Positions 23,547 to 34,332 of a DNA stretch of 64,000 bases are shown here, piece by piece. Position 1 is the first letter of the stretch. Each line of letters opens with the position of its first letter. The stretch spans positions 49,746,393 through 49,810,392 of the forward strand of contig NC_073746.1 of assembly GCF_029784135.1 (NCBI RefSeq), given 5' to 3'. The translations under genes and the position numbers were made by a program. Source of the DNA: Toxorhynchites rutilus septentrionalis (lineage: Eukaryota > Arthropoda > Insecta > Diptera > Culicidae). A model generated the notes under the pieces. The model had not been told where the DNA came from and made no database searches. It saw only the letters and a list, made by a program, of their open reading frames with translations.

Positions 23547-24245
23547 TATTTTTCAGAGCGTTGAATTATTGATAATTATATCCGCCATCAAAACAAGTGA
23601 CAGCAACCGGACGTTGTGATGGAACTGTGGTATTTGGGATAAATTTGTTCTCATGGTACCGCGTTGCCAACGTGTTGTTTTAAGCAAAAACGTATCGAAA
23701 ATTAATATTTATCCTTTTTGTTGTATACACTCATGCTGGTTGGCAGTACATTACCGCTGTTTGTAGCGGCGGTGGAAATTAAAAGCGTTGAAAATTATCG
23801 GAAATGACAGTGTTTTCCATGTTTTCCCCCTCATCAACGAATGATCAGCGGGAAACCGATTCGACATCGCTCGACCCGCGGCTCAATTTTCCCCGGTTTA
23901 ATTTATGTTCCGGCGAGAATACTAATGAATATTAATTTGCTTAAATGCAAAAGGAAATCTCCGCCGCGGTTGACAACTCGTAACGACTCGTTACGATGGC
24001 GGGTTCATTAAAAGCCGGCGGAATATTTCCATGGTGATTAATTTTGGTCTTCCGAGCAGGCGTCAGTAGGCGATTCGTTGAATTATGGGTAAATTTAATG
24101 AGTTAATTTCGTCGGTATACGACCTGGTAATAATATTCTTTTAAGCAACAGATGCCCCTCACTACGATTGTTCTAATTTTTCATTAGGATATAGGCAAAG
24201 CTTTATGTTGACCAAATGATCCCTGGATAAGCCTTTTATAGTTCT
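23547..24245. other. Unassigned sequence, GC-richer part
   Basis: No ORF. The interval 23800-24110 has more balanced composition than its surroundings and a GTAACGACTCGTTAC palindrome. It could be conserved non-coding DNA of a host gene, but nothing in the sequence proves it. Confidence 0.3.
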
Positions 24246-24770
24246 CTAGCTGACCCGGCAGACTTGTTATCAATGCCTTCAAACATTCGCGTTTTCTTAC
24301 TAAGCGCACATTCATGGGTCCAATCGCAGAACTGTTCATTGATTGATATTCTAATCGACCCTTTAAAATTACCTTCTAAAATTCCTAGTACTTCTACCAA
24401 AACTCGTCATTATAATATCAGATTATTTTTTGACACAATTCTCGTTCCAGATTTTTCAACCGCTTGCAAATAACATGTTTCTTCGTCACATGGAATAAAT
24501 GTTTGATACAGAATTTCGTTAGCGCAAACATGAAATGGACTAACAACGATTGTCACTATGTAATTGTAGAATGTCATGTTTGGTTAAAATATGTGTAATA
24601 TTTTTATAGAACCCCCCTCTCCATTCCAGAGAAAGGAGTGGTGTCATACCATCATAGAAACCTTTCTCGTACCCAAAAACCCTCACATCCCAGATTTGAC
24701 TCGATTTGCTTGACTATTTCTCGAGTTGTGCAGAAGTTTGTGTTTCATTTGTATGGCATGTTAGACGTAG
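24246..24770 (-). mobile_element. Helitron/Helentron-like element, copy 2 (partial)
   Basis: The reverse complement ends in GGGTCAGCTAG and matches the right 200 bp of the copy at 2426-3547, including AGTACTAGGAATTTTA and AATCAATGAACAGTT. Further in, one unit of the 142-bp repeat is recognisable (about 24605-24760: CTCGATTTGCTTGACTA in plus orientation). The opposite end is missing or diverged, so this is a shortened copy. Confidence 0.55.
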
Positions 24771-24954
24771 GACTAACGTCTAACAGGAATGTATGGGGTG
24801 TGAAATGAAAATCTAAACTCTGGACATGTAGGAAAAAATGAATGATTTCGGATACATAAAGCTCGAGTATTTCTAAATAGATCGTAAAGATATTTGCCTC
24901 AATTAATAGGAAATATTTTAACGCATTCATCACAATGATAAAATGTTATTTTGT

Positions 24955-25305
24955 CGTAGGACTACGTCTTACATTAAGGGTGCCAAATCAGAAAAAAGTC
25001 ACGTTTCTATGAAATAAAGTTAACGTTAATAACTATTTTTGCTGTGAGCAGATTTTAACGATTTGCATACCAATCGAATCGGAAATTTTCTGAAGGAAAG
25101 TTCATGCGACGAAAAAAATGGAAAAATTGAGAAATTCCGTTTACCGTTAGATCGAATAAACACTCAGAAAGCTAAAATTATAAATGAAATTACCTTTTCC
25201 ATTTCAATTTCCAATTCTCTATAATAATAAAGTAATACTTTTTTCTGGTGAGAAAATTTGATAATTGTGTTCGATAATGATAATTATCTTATATTACATT
25301 GATGA
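24955..25305 (+). repeat. Dispersed repeat family A, copy 2 (left part)
   Basis: This block starts at GTAGGACTACGTC and follows family A copy 1 (415-520 and 985-1200) with an internal deletion. Shared blocks are GAAATAAAGTTAACGTTAAT, GATTTGCATACCAATCGAAT and AACACTCAGAAAG. It runs up to the A-tail of the R4 LINE. The rest of family A sequence resumes at 29850-30080, so the R4 element and SINE copy A may have inserted into this copy. Confidence 0.6.
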
Positions 25306-28300
25306 TTTTTTTTTTGCAGACTTATCTCACTTCTTAACTAGGCGAACCTAGCCAGAATTTTCACCTGCCCCCGGGCTTCTGAATGCCAAAGGGGGACTAG
25401 GCTCTGCGGAATGCACGTATCTACATGCTCGTGCTGTTTTAGTCCTGACCGAGGAATTGTCGGACAATCGCGCAGGTGCTAAGGATGACCGACTTTTGGA
25501 AGCCGGCCAATTCCTTCTCGATGTTCAACACCTTTAGCGCTTCCAGAAGTGTCTTCGGGATAATTCCAGTTCCAGAGAGAACGACTGGAACAATTCTTGG
25601 GACCTCCCTTAGCCCCCACAGTTCCTTGAGCTCCACGGCCAATGGTCGGTACTTGCAGATTTTGCGACCGTGGGTCTCCTCCAGATTCTGGTTCAGTGGA
25701 ATAGCGACATCGATGATGGTGATTTTGCGGTCGCTCTTGTCGTAAACCATTATATCTGGGCGGTTGTGGTGGATCGAGAGGTCGGTCAGAACAGTGCGAT
25801 CCCAGTACAGCTTGAAACGGTCATTTTCCAGGACAGGTGCAGGCAGGTACCGGTAGTTTGGTACGTTGTCTTCCAGCAGAGCACATTGGAGCGCCAGTTG
25901 TCGATGAACAATACGGGCCACGTTGTTGTGGCGCTCGGTGTAAGCTGCGTTGGCCAAAACGGGACAGCCTCCAATAATGTGCTCTATGTTTTCACCTGGT
26001 TGATGGCACATCCGGCAAATGTCATCAACGTCTTGATGCCAGACGTACCGCCTGCAGTTTCTCGTCGGCATTATCCTGTCCTGGATGGCTATCATGTCGG
26101 CTTCTACTACTGAAGAGAGTTCACCACGCGTTAGCCACAGATTAGATGCGGCCTTGTCGACGTGTGGCCGGTCCAGTTGATGGGGGTGGGCACTATGCAC
26201 TGCCTTCTGCTTCCAAGCTGCAATCTTCTCCTTCACTGTCTGCAGATTGCAGTTGAGTTGGTACTCCGCTTGCGCCAAGTGCAGAGCGCTGTATCCTCTG
26301 TCGGCGGCGCAGACAGCCCGGTATAGCGCGTTTTGGTTGGCGCGTTCTGCGAAGTACTCGCGCAGTTGTTGTACCTGGGCAACACACAGTGCAGATGTGT
26401 CGACTATTCCAAGTCCCCCTTCTTTGCGTGGCAGTGAAACTCTCTCCAGTGCCGATTGAGGATGGTGCATTCCGGCCTCTTTGAATGCTTTCCTCATCCT
26501 CCTCTCAAGGTCCTCTAGGTCAGTTTTGCTCCATTTGACTACACCAAAACTGAAGGTCAGCAGGGGAACCGCGAATGTGTTGATCGCGCGTACCTTGTTC
26601 CCCGCGTTGAGGAAAGTCCTCAGGACACAGTTCACTCGACTCAAGAGTGGCGAATCCCGGTGAGCTGTCGGAATCCAAGATATTTATAGGATTCGCCACG
26701 AACCATGTCTCTTATAAACTCGCCGTCATAGACCTCGTAGCCTCCGGATTCGGTAAGTTGTCCTTTCAGCAGGTGGACACAGCGACACTTGTCGAGGCCG
26801 AACTCCATACAGATGTCCCTGCTTATTTCTTCGACAACCCGGATAGCTACACCTAGACGCTGACGTGAATCAGCGTAGACCTTGAGATCATCCATGTAGA
26901 AGGTATGGGTCACTTCTTCGTGGGCGCCGTCGCCATACCTTATTTTATAGCCATGACCGTTTCTATTGAGCGTCCTACTGAGGGGGTTCAGTGCCAGACA
27001 AAACCAAAGCGGGCTGAAAGAGTCGCCTTGGAATATCCCCCTCTTTATCTGCAGCGTTCTAGACTGCAACACATTTTCCCCATCACTAAGGTGCAGAGAC
27101 GTACTCCACTGCCTCATCGTATGCTGCAGGAACGACGGGATCAATTTTGTAGAGCTCCAATGCCCGGACGAGAAACAAGTGAGGTATGTAGTCATAAGCC
27201 TTCCTGTAATCGATATAGGCCATGCTTAGGTTCCGCTGGTTATAAACCGCCTGGCCGACTATGGCTGCGTCGATGATGGCCTGGTCTTTGCAGCCATGCG
27301 TATTTTTTCTGCATCCTTTCTGCTCTTCTGCGATGATATGGTGTTGTTCGCAGTGGGCAGAAACTTTGGCGGTTATGATGCTGCTTAATATCTTGTACAG
27401 ACTCGATAGGCACGTTATCGGCCTGTACTTTGATGGGTTCAATGTGTTGCTGTCTTTCGGGAGGAGGAATGTGACGCCACGGGTGGCGAATTCAGGGAGG
27501 TTGTGTGGGTCACGTAGCACCTTGTTGAAGCACTCAGCTATCTTTTGATGTGCGACGGTCAGCTTCTTGTGCCAGAAGTTCTGAACACCATCGGGGCCCG
27601 GTGCTGCCCAGTTCCTCAGGTACCGCGAGGCTTCGCGGACATCGTTCTCTTCGACGATGATAGCTGGCATCTCTCCAATTTCACCACAACTCTCCTCCTC
27701 CCGTCTTAACCACATTTGCCCGTCGCGATGTTGTACTGGGGTCTCCCAAATACCAGCCCAGAAGTTCGTCACATAGCTAATATCTGGCAAACCTTCGCGG
27801 TAGTCGGGCTTCTCGTCGCTAATGTGGTCGTAGAACGCTTTTTCGTTATCTCTGAACATCCGATTTTGTTCCTGGCGCTTTGCAGAGTCAGAGTAACGTT
27901 TCAGCCGTTTAGTTAGGACGCTCAATTGCTGTACCAGTGGGTCGAGTTTTTCCGTCAGCTGGTGAGCTCATAGCTGGTGAAGTTCAGTAGGCCGCACGAT
28001 CACAGCAACTTGGCGACATAATTTCGCCGATCTGCTGCCTCTTTTGTACGCCATCAGTCTTCCAATTGCGGCGCGCTTGTTTAGGATCCGTTGCTCCAAT
28101 CTCCTTCGCCATGGAGGCTCACGCCTTTCACGGAGATGTTGGAGCAGTCCGCATCTTGGCCTAATACGGTATCCTAAACTTTTGGCGGTCGCCACAGCAG
28201 CACAGTAAACTTTCAGTTGCAGCTCCTCCATGTTCTCAGCATCAACCAAGTGCAGCGGAAGAACGTGCTCGTTCATGAGCTTTACTGCACTTGTCAGCCT

Positions 28301-29340
28301 GCGGGAATGCTGTAACTTCGGGATCCTGGGGCGCGACAATGGGTCTGTGTCGCGGAACTGTGAGATCGCCTCGTCGTAGTGGAAGACCAGATCGCGTAGT
28401 AGTTGTTGATCTGGCTGTGGGTCTTCCGGCTCAGGGGGTTGTTGTACTGTGGCCTCCACTGGTGCTGATTCGCGTGCCCCACTCGCGAATGAATTGCTCA
28501 GCCGTACTGAACTTCGTCTCGACACATCGCTTGCTCTGTTGTTCCTGGAGCTTATTTCTCTCTGCACCTGCTGCTTGATCTCGTTGATTTGCGTTTGGGA
28601 GAGCATGTTGTTGCGTACTATCGCTCTACGCCTCGCGTTCATCGCGTTCTGATCAAGCCTCCCGACGAACTCTGGATACGCTTCCTCGAACATTGTTAGT
28701 ATTCGAGGGCGACCGCTCATGTCCGTCTCCAAAGCAGTGCAGATGTAATAGGCGCGGATCACGAATTCATTCATTTCGTGTGTCCACATGATCCGGCGCC
28801 TAGTGGTACCCACAAGTGTGGACGACTGTCGTCTGGCAGTCGCAACACGTCTCGTAGGCGCAGCGTTTCTTGGGTGATGTCGATGGCTGTTGTTTCCGTG
28901 TGGCGGTAGCTCTTCGGGTTGAACCCGGCTGGTGGCCCGCTCTTGCACATCGCCCTCCAGCCGCTGGCCGCTCGCTCTTACGCCCGTTCCAGGACCAGCT
29001 CCAGTTCGGGGACCCTCCTCGGGTGGTCGCATTCTAATTACACTTCGTGATCGTAGCTCCATTTTATTGGGTGTATCTCCTTTGCCCGGGAGACAGCGGG
29101 TTGGCAATGCCTCCATGACCCGGGAGGCCTTCCCCGGGAGAGATATAGTGCTCTGACTCGCTCGCACCCCCTCACTTAGCCACTTTCGACACCCGTTCTC
29201 GGAGCCAAGACCAGGTGTGTGTTTCCAGTTCACGCCCGATCTAAAAATGTCGTCATATGATCTTCGTGGAGGCGTGAGATAGGAACATTTGAGACCAACA
29301 GGCAGGCTCCTACCCTATGTTGATCCCCATTTGAGAACCA
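25306..29340 (-). mobile_element. R4/Dong-clade non-LTR retrotransposon
   Basis: A minus-strand LINE with a single long coding region (25439-29233), a short 3' UTR and a poly(A) tail seen as T-run 25306-25315 on the plus strand. It lacks an AP endonuclease and instead ends in a restriction-like endonuclease domain, as in R2/R4/Dong-type elements. The RT sequence (GIFQGDSFSPL, FYMDDLKVYA) supports R4/Dong. The 5' boundary is uncertain, with SINE sequence starting near 29340. No TSD was found. The coding region is interrupted three times. Confidence 0.85.
25439..29233 (-). pseudogene. R4-type reverse transcriptase / restriction-like endonuclease, broken
   Basis: About 1260 codons. The N-terminal part is Arg/Ser/Pro-rich, followed by an Arg-rich region (MWTHEMNEFVIRAYY onwards). 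RT motif A is AYIDYRKAYDYIPH (about 27200), motif B is GIFQGDSFSPLWF and motif C is FYMDDLKVYA (about 26890). The C-terminal part has CRMCHQPGENIEHIIGGC (a Cys/His motif, C-x2-C-x8-H-x4-C) and then RPDIMVYDKSDRKITIIDVA, the PD...D core of a restriction-like endonuclease. Breaks: in-frame TGA at 27968-27970, a frameshift near 27115 and another near 26650. The last 401 codons are open but lack RT. The start at 29233 is the longest possible and may be too far upstream. Such proteins nick the target and prime reverse transcription there. Confidence 0.88.
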
Positions 29341-29796
29341 AACGATCGATCGTGAGTTCAAACTCAGGGCCCTCAATTGACCATCTTTGTGTTGTTATAG
29401 AATAACTACGTCCACGCAACCATCATCAGCTATGGAGATCGATCCACGGTGGAACAAAGATCGATTCATCCATACAACTGCTCTGCTCTGCAAGAAACAT
29501 CGGGCTGCTATTCTATAAATAACCCAACAATGATCGATTTCAACTGTCTCCGCTGTCCGGTCTGCTGAACAATGGAAGAACAGATAGAATACCCTTACGC
29601 CTAAATGGCTACTACAGTGTAATTTACCATAATGTAATGGAACAGAAAACCTAACACCTAAATGGCTACTCTACTACTGTGTAATTTACAATTTATAGAA
29701 ACATAATTATATGGACATGTACACGATAAAAACGCGGCTCTGTTAGAGATAAAATGCTAATGAGCCTGATAAATAAATAAATGGGATAAAAAAAAT
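29340..29796 (+). mobile_element. tRNA-derived SINE, copy A (5'-incomplete)
   Basis: It begins at CGATCGATCGTGAGTTCAAA, where the pol III B-box-like GAGTTCAAAC lies; the A-box head seen in copies B and C is absent. It then follows the same body as copies B and C: GACCATCTTTGTGTTGTTA, CGCAACCATCATCAGC, GATCGATTCATCCATACAAC, GCTCTGCTCTGCAAGA, CCTAAATGGCTACT, and finally AAATGCTAATGAGCCT with an ATAAATAAATGGGATAAAAA tail. Confidence 0.85.
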
Positions 29797-29849
29797 TAAT
29801 GATTTTTCTTTTTCTTCCTTCCATCCATACATAACCCAGAAGCCATTTC

Positions 29850-30080
29850 GTTCAGGGTCATAGAGGGCGGCTTTCATCATATTTCTTTCCACGTTGGCAT
29901 CTTCTATCGTGATAATGATAATAATCATCCAATGACTAATCACCATCCTTCTATCATCATCACTCGGTTGTGAACACTGGTCGAGTGAACAAACAATACC
30001 TAACAACCAGACAAAACGGTCCTTTTCCGGGTAAACAAATCATTATCGAAGAGTTTAACAATGCACCAGTTTAACAATGC
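29850..30080 (+). repeat. Dispersed repeat family A, copy 2 (right part)
   Basis: It matches 1195-1385: GAGGGCGGCTTTCATCATAT, GGCATCTTCTATC, CACTCGG...GAACACTGG and AAACAAATCATTATCGAAGA in the same order. It probably continues family A copy 2 beyond the R4 and SINE insertions. Confidence 0.55.
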
Positions 30081-30209
30081 AATGTCCAGGAGATGCATTT
30101 AAGTGGAAATTAGCATTTAGAGCTCGACAGTTTATTCTCTAGACAAAAACTGTCTTAGTCAAAGTTGTTACATATGATAGTAATAACTATGTGAAATTCA
30201 CATATTATA

Positions 30210-30660
30210 TAGAGTGAAATTTGTTCTTTCAAATTCTGTCAACAAACATTTTTTATGTTTTGGTACCCTCAATGAAAGACGTAGTCCTGCGTTAAAAAAA
30301 CAATCGTTCCTGAGTGCTCCTTCGATCTCATTTGCACCCAAAATCCGCCACCCGACATATCTGCCAATCAAAGATTTCTTCGGAATTTTGAGCTCCTTGG
30401 TGTACAAAAATAACTGGAGAGTCACGAATTGCTAAAAGTTCATTCGTAGAATCAATAATCAGGATGCATTCACAAAGTAGACATGAAGGCCGTACAACGC
30501 TTCTGTTCCGACATCAAACGGAAGCTTCGCCGAACATCCGATTGTGGAGCCTTTTCCAAATGTTTACTGACTTTCTTCAACAATGGACAATGCATCTTTA
30601 ATTTCATCAAATCAGATCTTCTTCAAGTATGTTTGTCCTTTTAGACAGCTTGAGAAAGAA
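30210..30660 (+). pseudogene. Tc1/mariner-type transposase C-terminal fragment
   Basis: The plus-strand frame at 30361-30432 reads LPIKDFFGILSSLVYKNNW, which resembles the RPIEDFxGxL region containing the third catalytic acid of IS630-Tc1-mariner transposases, with Lys where the acidic residue is expected. Downstream, in another frame, 30481-30560 reads MKAVQRFCSDIKRKLRR, typical of the extreme C-terminus. A diverged second copy lies at 39750-40080. No TIRs were found. Decayed fragment. Confidence 0.6.
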
Positions 30661-30766
30661 GTTCCAAAATTCTAGTCGCCACCCTTTAATTGCTGCAAAT
30701 GACAAGCCAATCGATCAAGAACCATAATTTAAGTTTCTTATAAGCGTAAATAGAAAAAATGCCGTC

Positions 30767-30779
30767 AAGTTCTAAATTT
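30767..30779 (+). repeat. SINE B target-site duplication, left
   Basis: AAGTTCTAAATTT repeats exactly at 31962-31974 after the SINE tail. Confidence 0.9.
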
Positions 30780-30947
30780 GGGGATCTTCGTAGCCACATT
30801 AGTTGCGCGTTCGCTTAGTAAGCGATTGATCGTGAGTTCAAAGTTCAGGGTACTCAATGACCATCTTTGTGTTGTTACAGAATAACTATGTTCACGCAAC
30901 AATCATCAGCGATGGAGATCGATCCTCGGTAGAAATACAAGGGTCGC

Positions 30948-31695
30948 TCAAAAAATAAGTTTCAGTGCCTAAGAAATCGCGGAAAAATAAAGTTAGGACA
31001 AAAAACAAGGTGATTTTCGTAATCTCCGTTTTATTTTATATTTTTCCACATAATCGCCGTAACGCTCGAGGCATTTTTCATAGCGTGGCACGAGTTTTTC
31101 TATTATGAGCGCGAAGTGCGTAGCGTCCAACTTTTTGAAGTACAATGTAACTGCGTCACGTATTTTTTCAGTGTTATCGAATCATTGACCGCCGAACGCC
31201 TGTTTCATCGCCGGGAATAAGTGATAGTCGCTAGGGGCGAGGTCTGGGGAGTAAGGAGGATGCTCGAACACAGTCCATTTGAATTTTTTCAATTGCTCTT
31301 GAGTTACGCTAGCAGAATGGGGCCGCGCATTATCGTGGATGAAGAACACTCCTTTCGTCAATAAACCTGGCCTTTTGTTCTTAATCGCGGTTCTTATTCC
31401 AAAACTTCACAATAGTACGGTGATGAAACAGGCGTTCGGCAGTCAACGATTCGATAACACTGAAGAAATTCGTGACTTATTTACATCGTACTTCAAAAAA
31501 TTGGACGCTATGCACTTCGCGCTCGGAATAGAAAAACTCGTGCCACGCTATGAAAAATGCCTCGAACGTTAGGGCGATTACGTAGAAAAATAGAAAATAA
31601 AACTTATATTACAAAAATTACCTTGTTTTTTGTCTTAACTTTATTTTTCCGCGATTTTTGAGGCACTGAAACTTGTTTTTTTTGAACGACACTCG
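30948..31695. mobile_element. Palindromic mariner-derived element inserted in SINE B
   Basis: It is flanked by TA (30946-30947 and 31696-31697). Terminal repeats CAAGGGTCGCTCAAAAAA and the inverted right end CGAGTGTCGTTCAAAAAA mark a TIR. The inversion is long: about 30948-31213 pairs with about 31430-31695, roughly 265 bp per arm. Both arms carry the same C-terminal piece of a mariner transposase in opposite orientation (for example the RYEKCLER region). The unique centre holds the preceding catalytic part on the minus strand. It is probably non-autonomous and would fold into a long hairpin if transcribed. Confidence 0.9.
31000..31385 (-). pseudogene. Mariner (DD34D) transposase C-terminal part
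   Basis: The minus strand reads FFIHDNARPHSASVT, then VFEHPPYSPDLAPSDYHLF, with 34 residues between the Asp of HDN and the Asp of SDYHLF, the mariner DD34D spacing. It continues through AMKQAFGGQ, an in-frame stop, FDNTEKIRDAV, KKLDATHFALIIEKLVPRYE and on to the end of the protein. The N-terminal half is absent. The 77-codon plus-strand frame at 31339-31572 is the inverted duplicate of this tail and is not a gene of its own. Confidence 0.88.
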
Positions 31696-31961
31696 TAAGA
31701 TCGATTCATCCATACAAATGCTCTGCTCTGCAAAAAACATCGGGCTGTTCTATTAATAACACAACAATGATAATATCAACTATCTCTGCTGTCCGGTGGT
31801 CTAACTGAACAATGAAAGAACGGAAGGTAAATTCTTACGCCTGAATGGCTACTGTGTTATGTGCTATTTATAGATAAGACAAAAACACGTTACAATCCGG
31901 TTTTGTTACACCTAAAATGCTAATGAGCCTAAATAAATAAACGAATGGGATATAAAAAAAT

Positions 31962-31974
31962 AAGTTCTAAATTT
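31962..31974 (+). repeat. SINE B target-site duplication, right
   Basis: Exact copy of 30767-30779. Confidence 0.9.
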
Positions 31975-34330
31975 ATTTTCCGTTTTCACAGAGTTGAATG
32001 GTGCAAATAGTATATCCGAATTCAGTGAAACAGCTGTCTCCCAAGTTTCCCAAACTATATGAAGATTTCAAATAATACAATTAATTAAATTGCTTCATAA
32101 CTAACCAGTTAGCGTCCGGCTTACCTGCGGGATATCCGGTGGCAGTGGCGTAGCGTTCCGAAATGCCACATCTTGGCATCTGCATCGTTCGCCTTCATCA
32201 CACAGCATCGTTACTCCGGGCTAACTGACACCGCACTGGCCTGCAGTATACAAGAATAATTTAATAAACCTAATACCAAACTACGACTAGGGCATCGTCA
32301 GCCAGCTGTTGTTGTTAGGCGCTTACTGCATAAATCTCAACTTATTGCAGTTGGAGTGGCACACGGAGGATTTTGTGTACAAAAGATCCCTTTTCGCACA
32401 AAGCCAAGCGAAGAAGCAATTACTCAAACGAAAGCACTTCCAGATCCATCCTGGTTTTGTGCTGGAAATACGCGCAACGCTCTGTAAGGTTACCTCTGAC
32501 AAGACATCGCTACCTCATGGTGCCACTTTCGCCGCTAACAGCCAGCTGCTCTGTTCCCAGCTTCCTAGCAGCTTCGAATTGTACAACACCGATCTGTTAG
32601 ATGCCCGATAAAATAGGAAAATAAACATGTTTTTCTATCATTCCCTCACACCCCCACATTGCTGAACATTCCCCAGTACGAGTAAAATTGCAGTGTTTAT
32701 GTCCGAGCAGCCGTCAGTAGCTGCGTCTGGTGCGCTATCCTGTCCGCAGGGAGTATCCTTGTGCAGCTGAAGGTGGTTTGTATCAGTACATTATAAAGTT
32801 GCTATTCTCGGGCATTGGTGAAGAAAGAGAAATTTGCATAATATTACTTTCATTCCACTATTGTTATTCCTGCACTTGCTGTCATTTTCTGGCGCACCAA
32901 TATGCAGGACGATTCCAGGCAGCAGCGTTGCTCATCTCCTTTACCGATAGTGTGAACGTGCAAGGGAAATTGCTAGAGTGGCAAGTTTGTACTGTTCGCC
33001 AACAAAGGTCTGGGGGATAGCATATTTTGGGCTCCGAGTTTTCAGCAAATTGTCCCTTAATCAGAAAATGAGTCAACGAAATTTCATCGTTGCGTTGGGG
33101 CTGCTGTATGCAAAGTTTAGTTCAAGATAGAAAAACTTGACAATAAATAGTTGTAAGGAAAATCGTTCTTGCTTAATTTCACTTCCCGGTCGTCATTTGA
33201 CAATTTATTTTTATTTTCCTTCCAACGCTAAAATTAAAAAAAAAATACATTGCTGAGTAATGCAATAATTTATCGTTCACTTGCCGAATAAATCCACAGC
33301 GGCGCTCGGTGCTGTGAACATTATTTATGGCTGCGTGCGGTTTTCCTCGGTTGGATGCGTCGTATTAAATGCCACGGGCGACGTTCCGTGTGTGGGTGTT
33401 TGTACGGTTTATGGTCGCCTGGCGGACCCCAGTGGACGACTCGGGGTTTAACGGAGGTTGTAATCCTGTGGTTATTCGTTTTTTTTTTGCCTCACGTCGA
33501 ATGGAAAATATCAGTCAATTTCATCGGATGCTTCTGGCATCGTGTGTAATTTGCGCGGATGGAGGAAATGAATTGAGCGTTATTGTTATCATTTTTCCGG
33601 TACTTAAATGACCTTGCGTATATTGCACATCGAGTCGGTTTATACCCTTTCGATGCGAGTGCCGGCCGTTCAACAGCGAGTGTGTGTCGTAAAATTTCGA
33701 TTACTCGATGTAAGCTGCGATTTTCGCGGGATGATGCTTTGTTGTTATTTTTAGTTGAACAAAATATGTTTCACATAAAGCCTTCACATATTGCTGGTAT
33801 TTTAAGTACAGTATTTTCTAAATGGTTATCAGCTGCAATTTTCTTTAAAGTTCAGATTAACACAAAATGTGACAAATCGATTAAAACGAGATATTAAAAC
33901 TATTAGAGGTACTGTGAATATAGTACTGAGTGAACGATGAACATTTTATCACTGATATATCGAAATTAACCTTAACAAATTTTCCAACTTTGAGAAAAGC
34001 AAAATCAGCCTATAAATTGGAATACCTTGCTAAATCGTGTGCTATTGATAATAGATTATGAATATGTCTTATGGTGTTCTTCGACTTCCGCTTACTACTG
34101 AAACGGTAAGTTAGAGAACTCATTTGATGATCTGATTTGGTATCCTAAAATTACGCAGAAACCATCTTGGACTAATACCGAAGAAACTGTCCCAATTTTG
34201 TGCACAAAGGCTGCAATCCGTCAAATTGTACATAACTCCTTATAATTATTAAGCATTACGATACGTGAGTTAGTAGATTTACCAGCAATATCTAGAACCA
34301 TCGTGCATTAGCATCTGTTAGTACAGATAT
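31975..34330. other. Unassigned intergenic or intronic sequence
   Basis: No supported gene. A 100-codon plus frame at 32309-32611 and an overlapping frame have no motif. 33583-33897 is AT-rich with no motif. The part 32110-32620 is less AT-rich than its surroundings. No repeat partner inside the window was found. Confidence 0.35.
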
Positions 34331-34332
34331 TA

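Larger units (their letters stand above)
30780..31961 (+). mobile_element. tRNA-derived SINE, copy B (interrupted)
   Basis: A full-length SINE between exact 13-bp TSDs. The tRNA-like head is GGGGATCTTCGTAGCCACAT (A-box-like TAGCCACATTAG), then GCGTTCGCTTAGTAAGCG, then B-box-like GAGTTCAAAG. The body runs to 30945, is interrupted by a mariner-derived element (30948-31695), and resumes at 31698 with GATCGATTCATCC, ending in AAATAAATAAACGAATGGGA. Without the insert the SINE is about 430 bp. Pol III transcription of such elements is standard for tRNA-SINEs; LINE dependence is inferred from the TSD and the A-rich tail. Confidence 0.9.

Noticed and set aside
31339..31572. 77-codon plus-strand frame resembling a mariner C-terminus
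   Set aside because: It is the inverted duplicate arm of the palindromic mariner derivative, not an independent gene.
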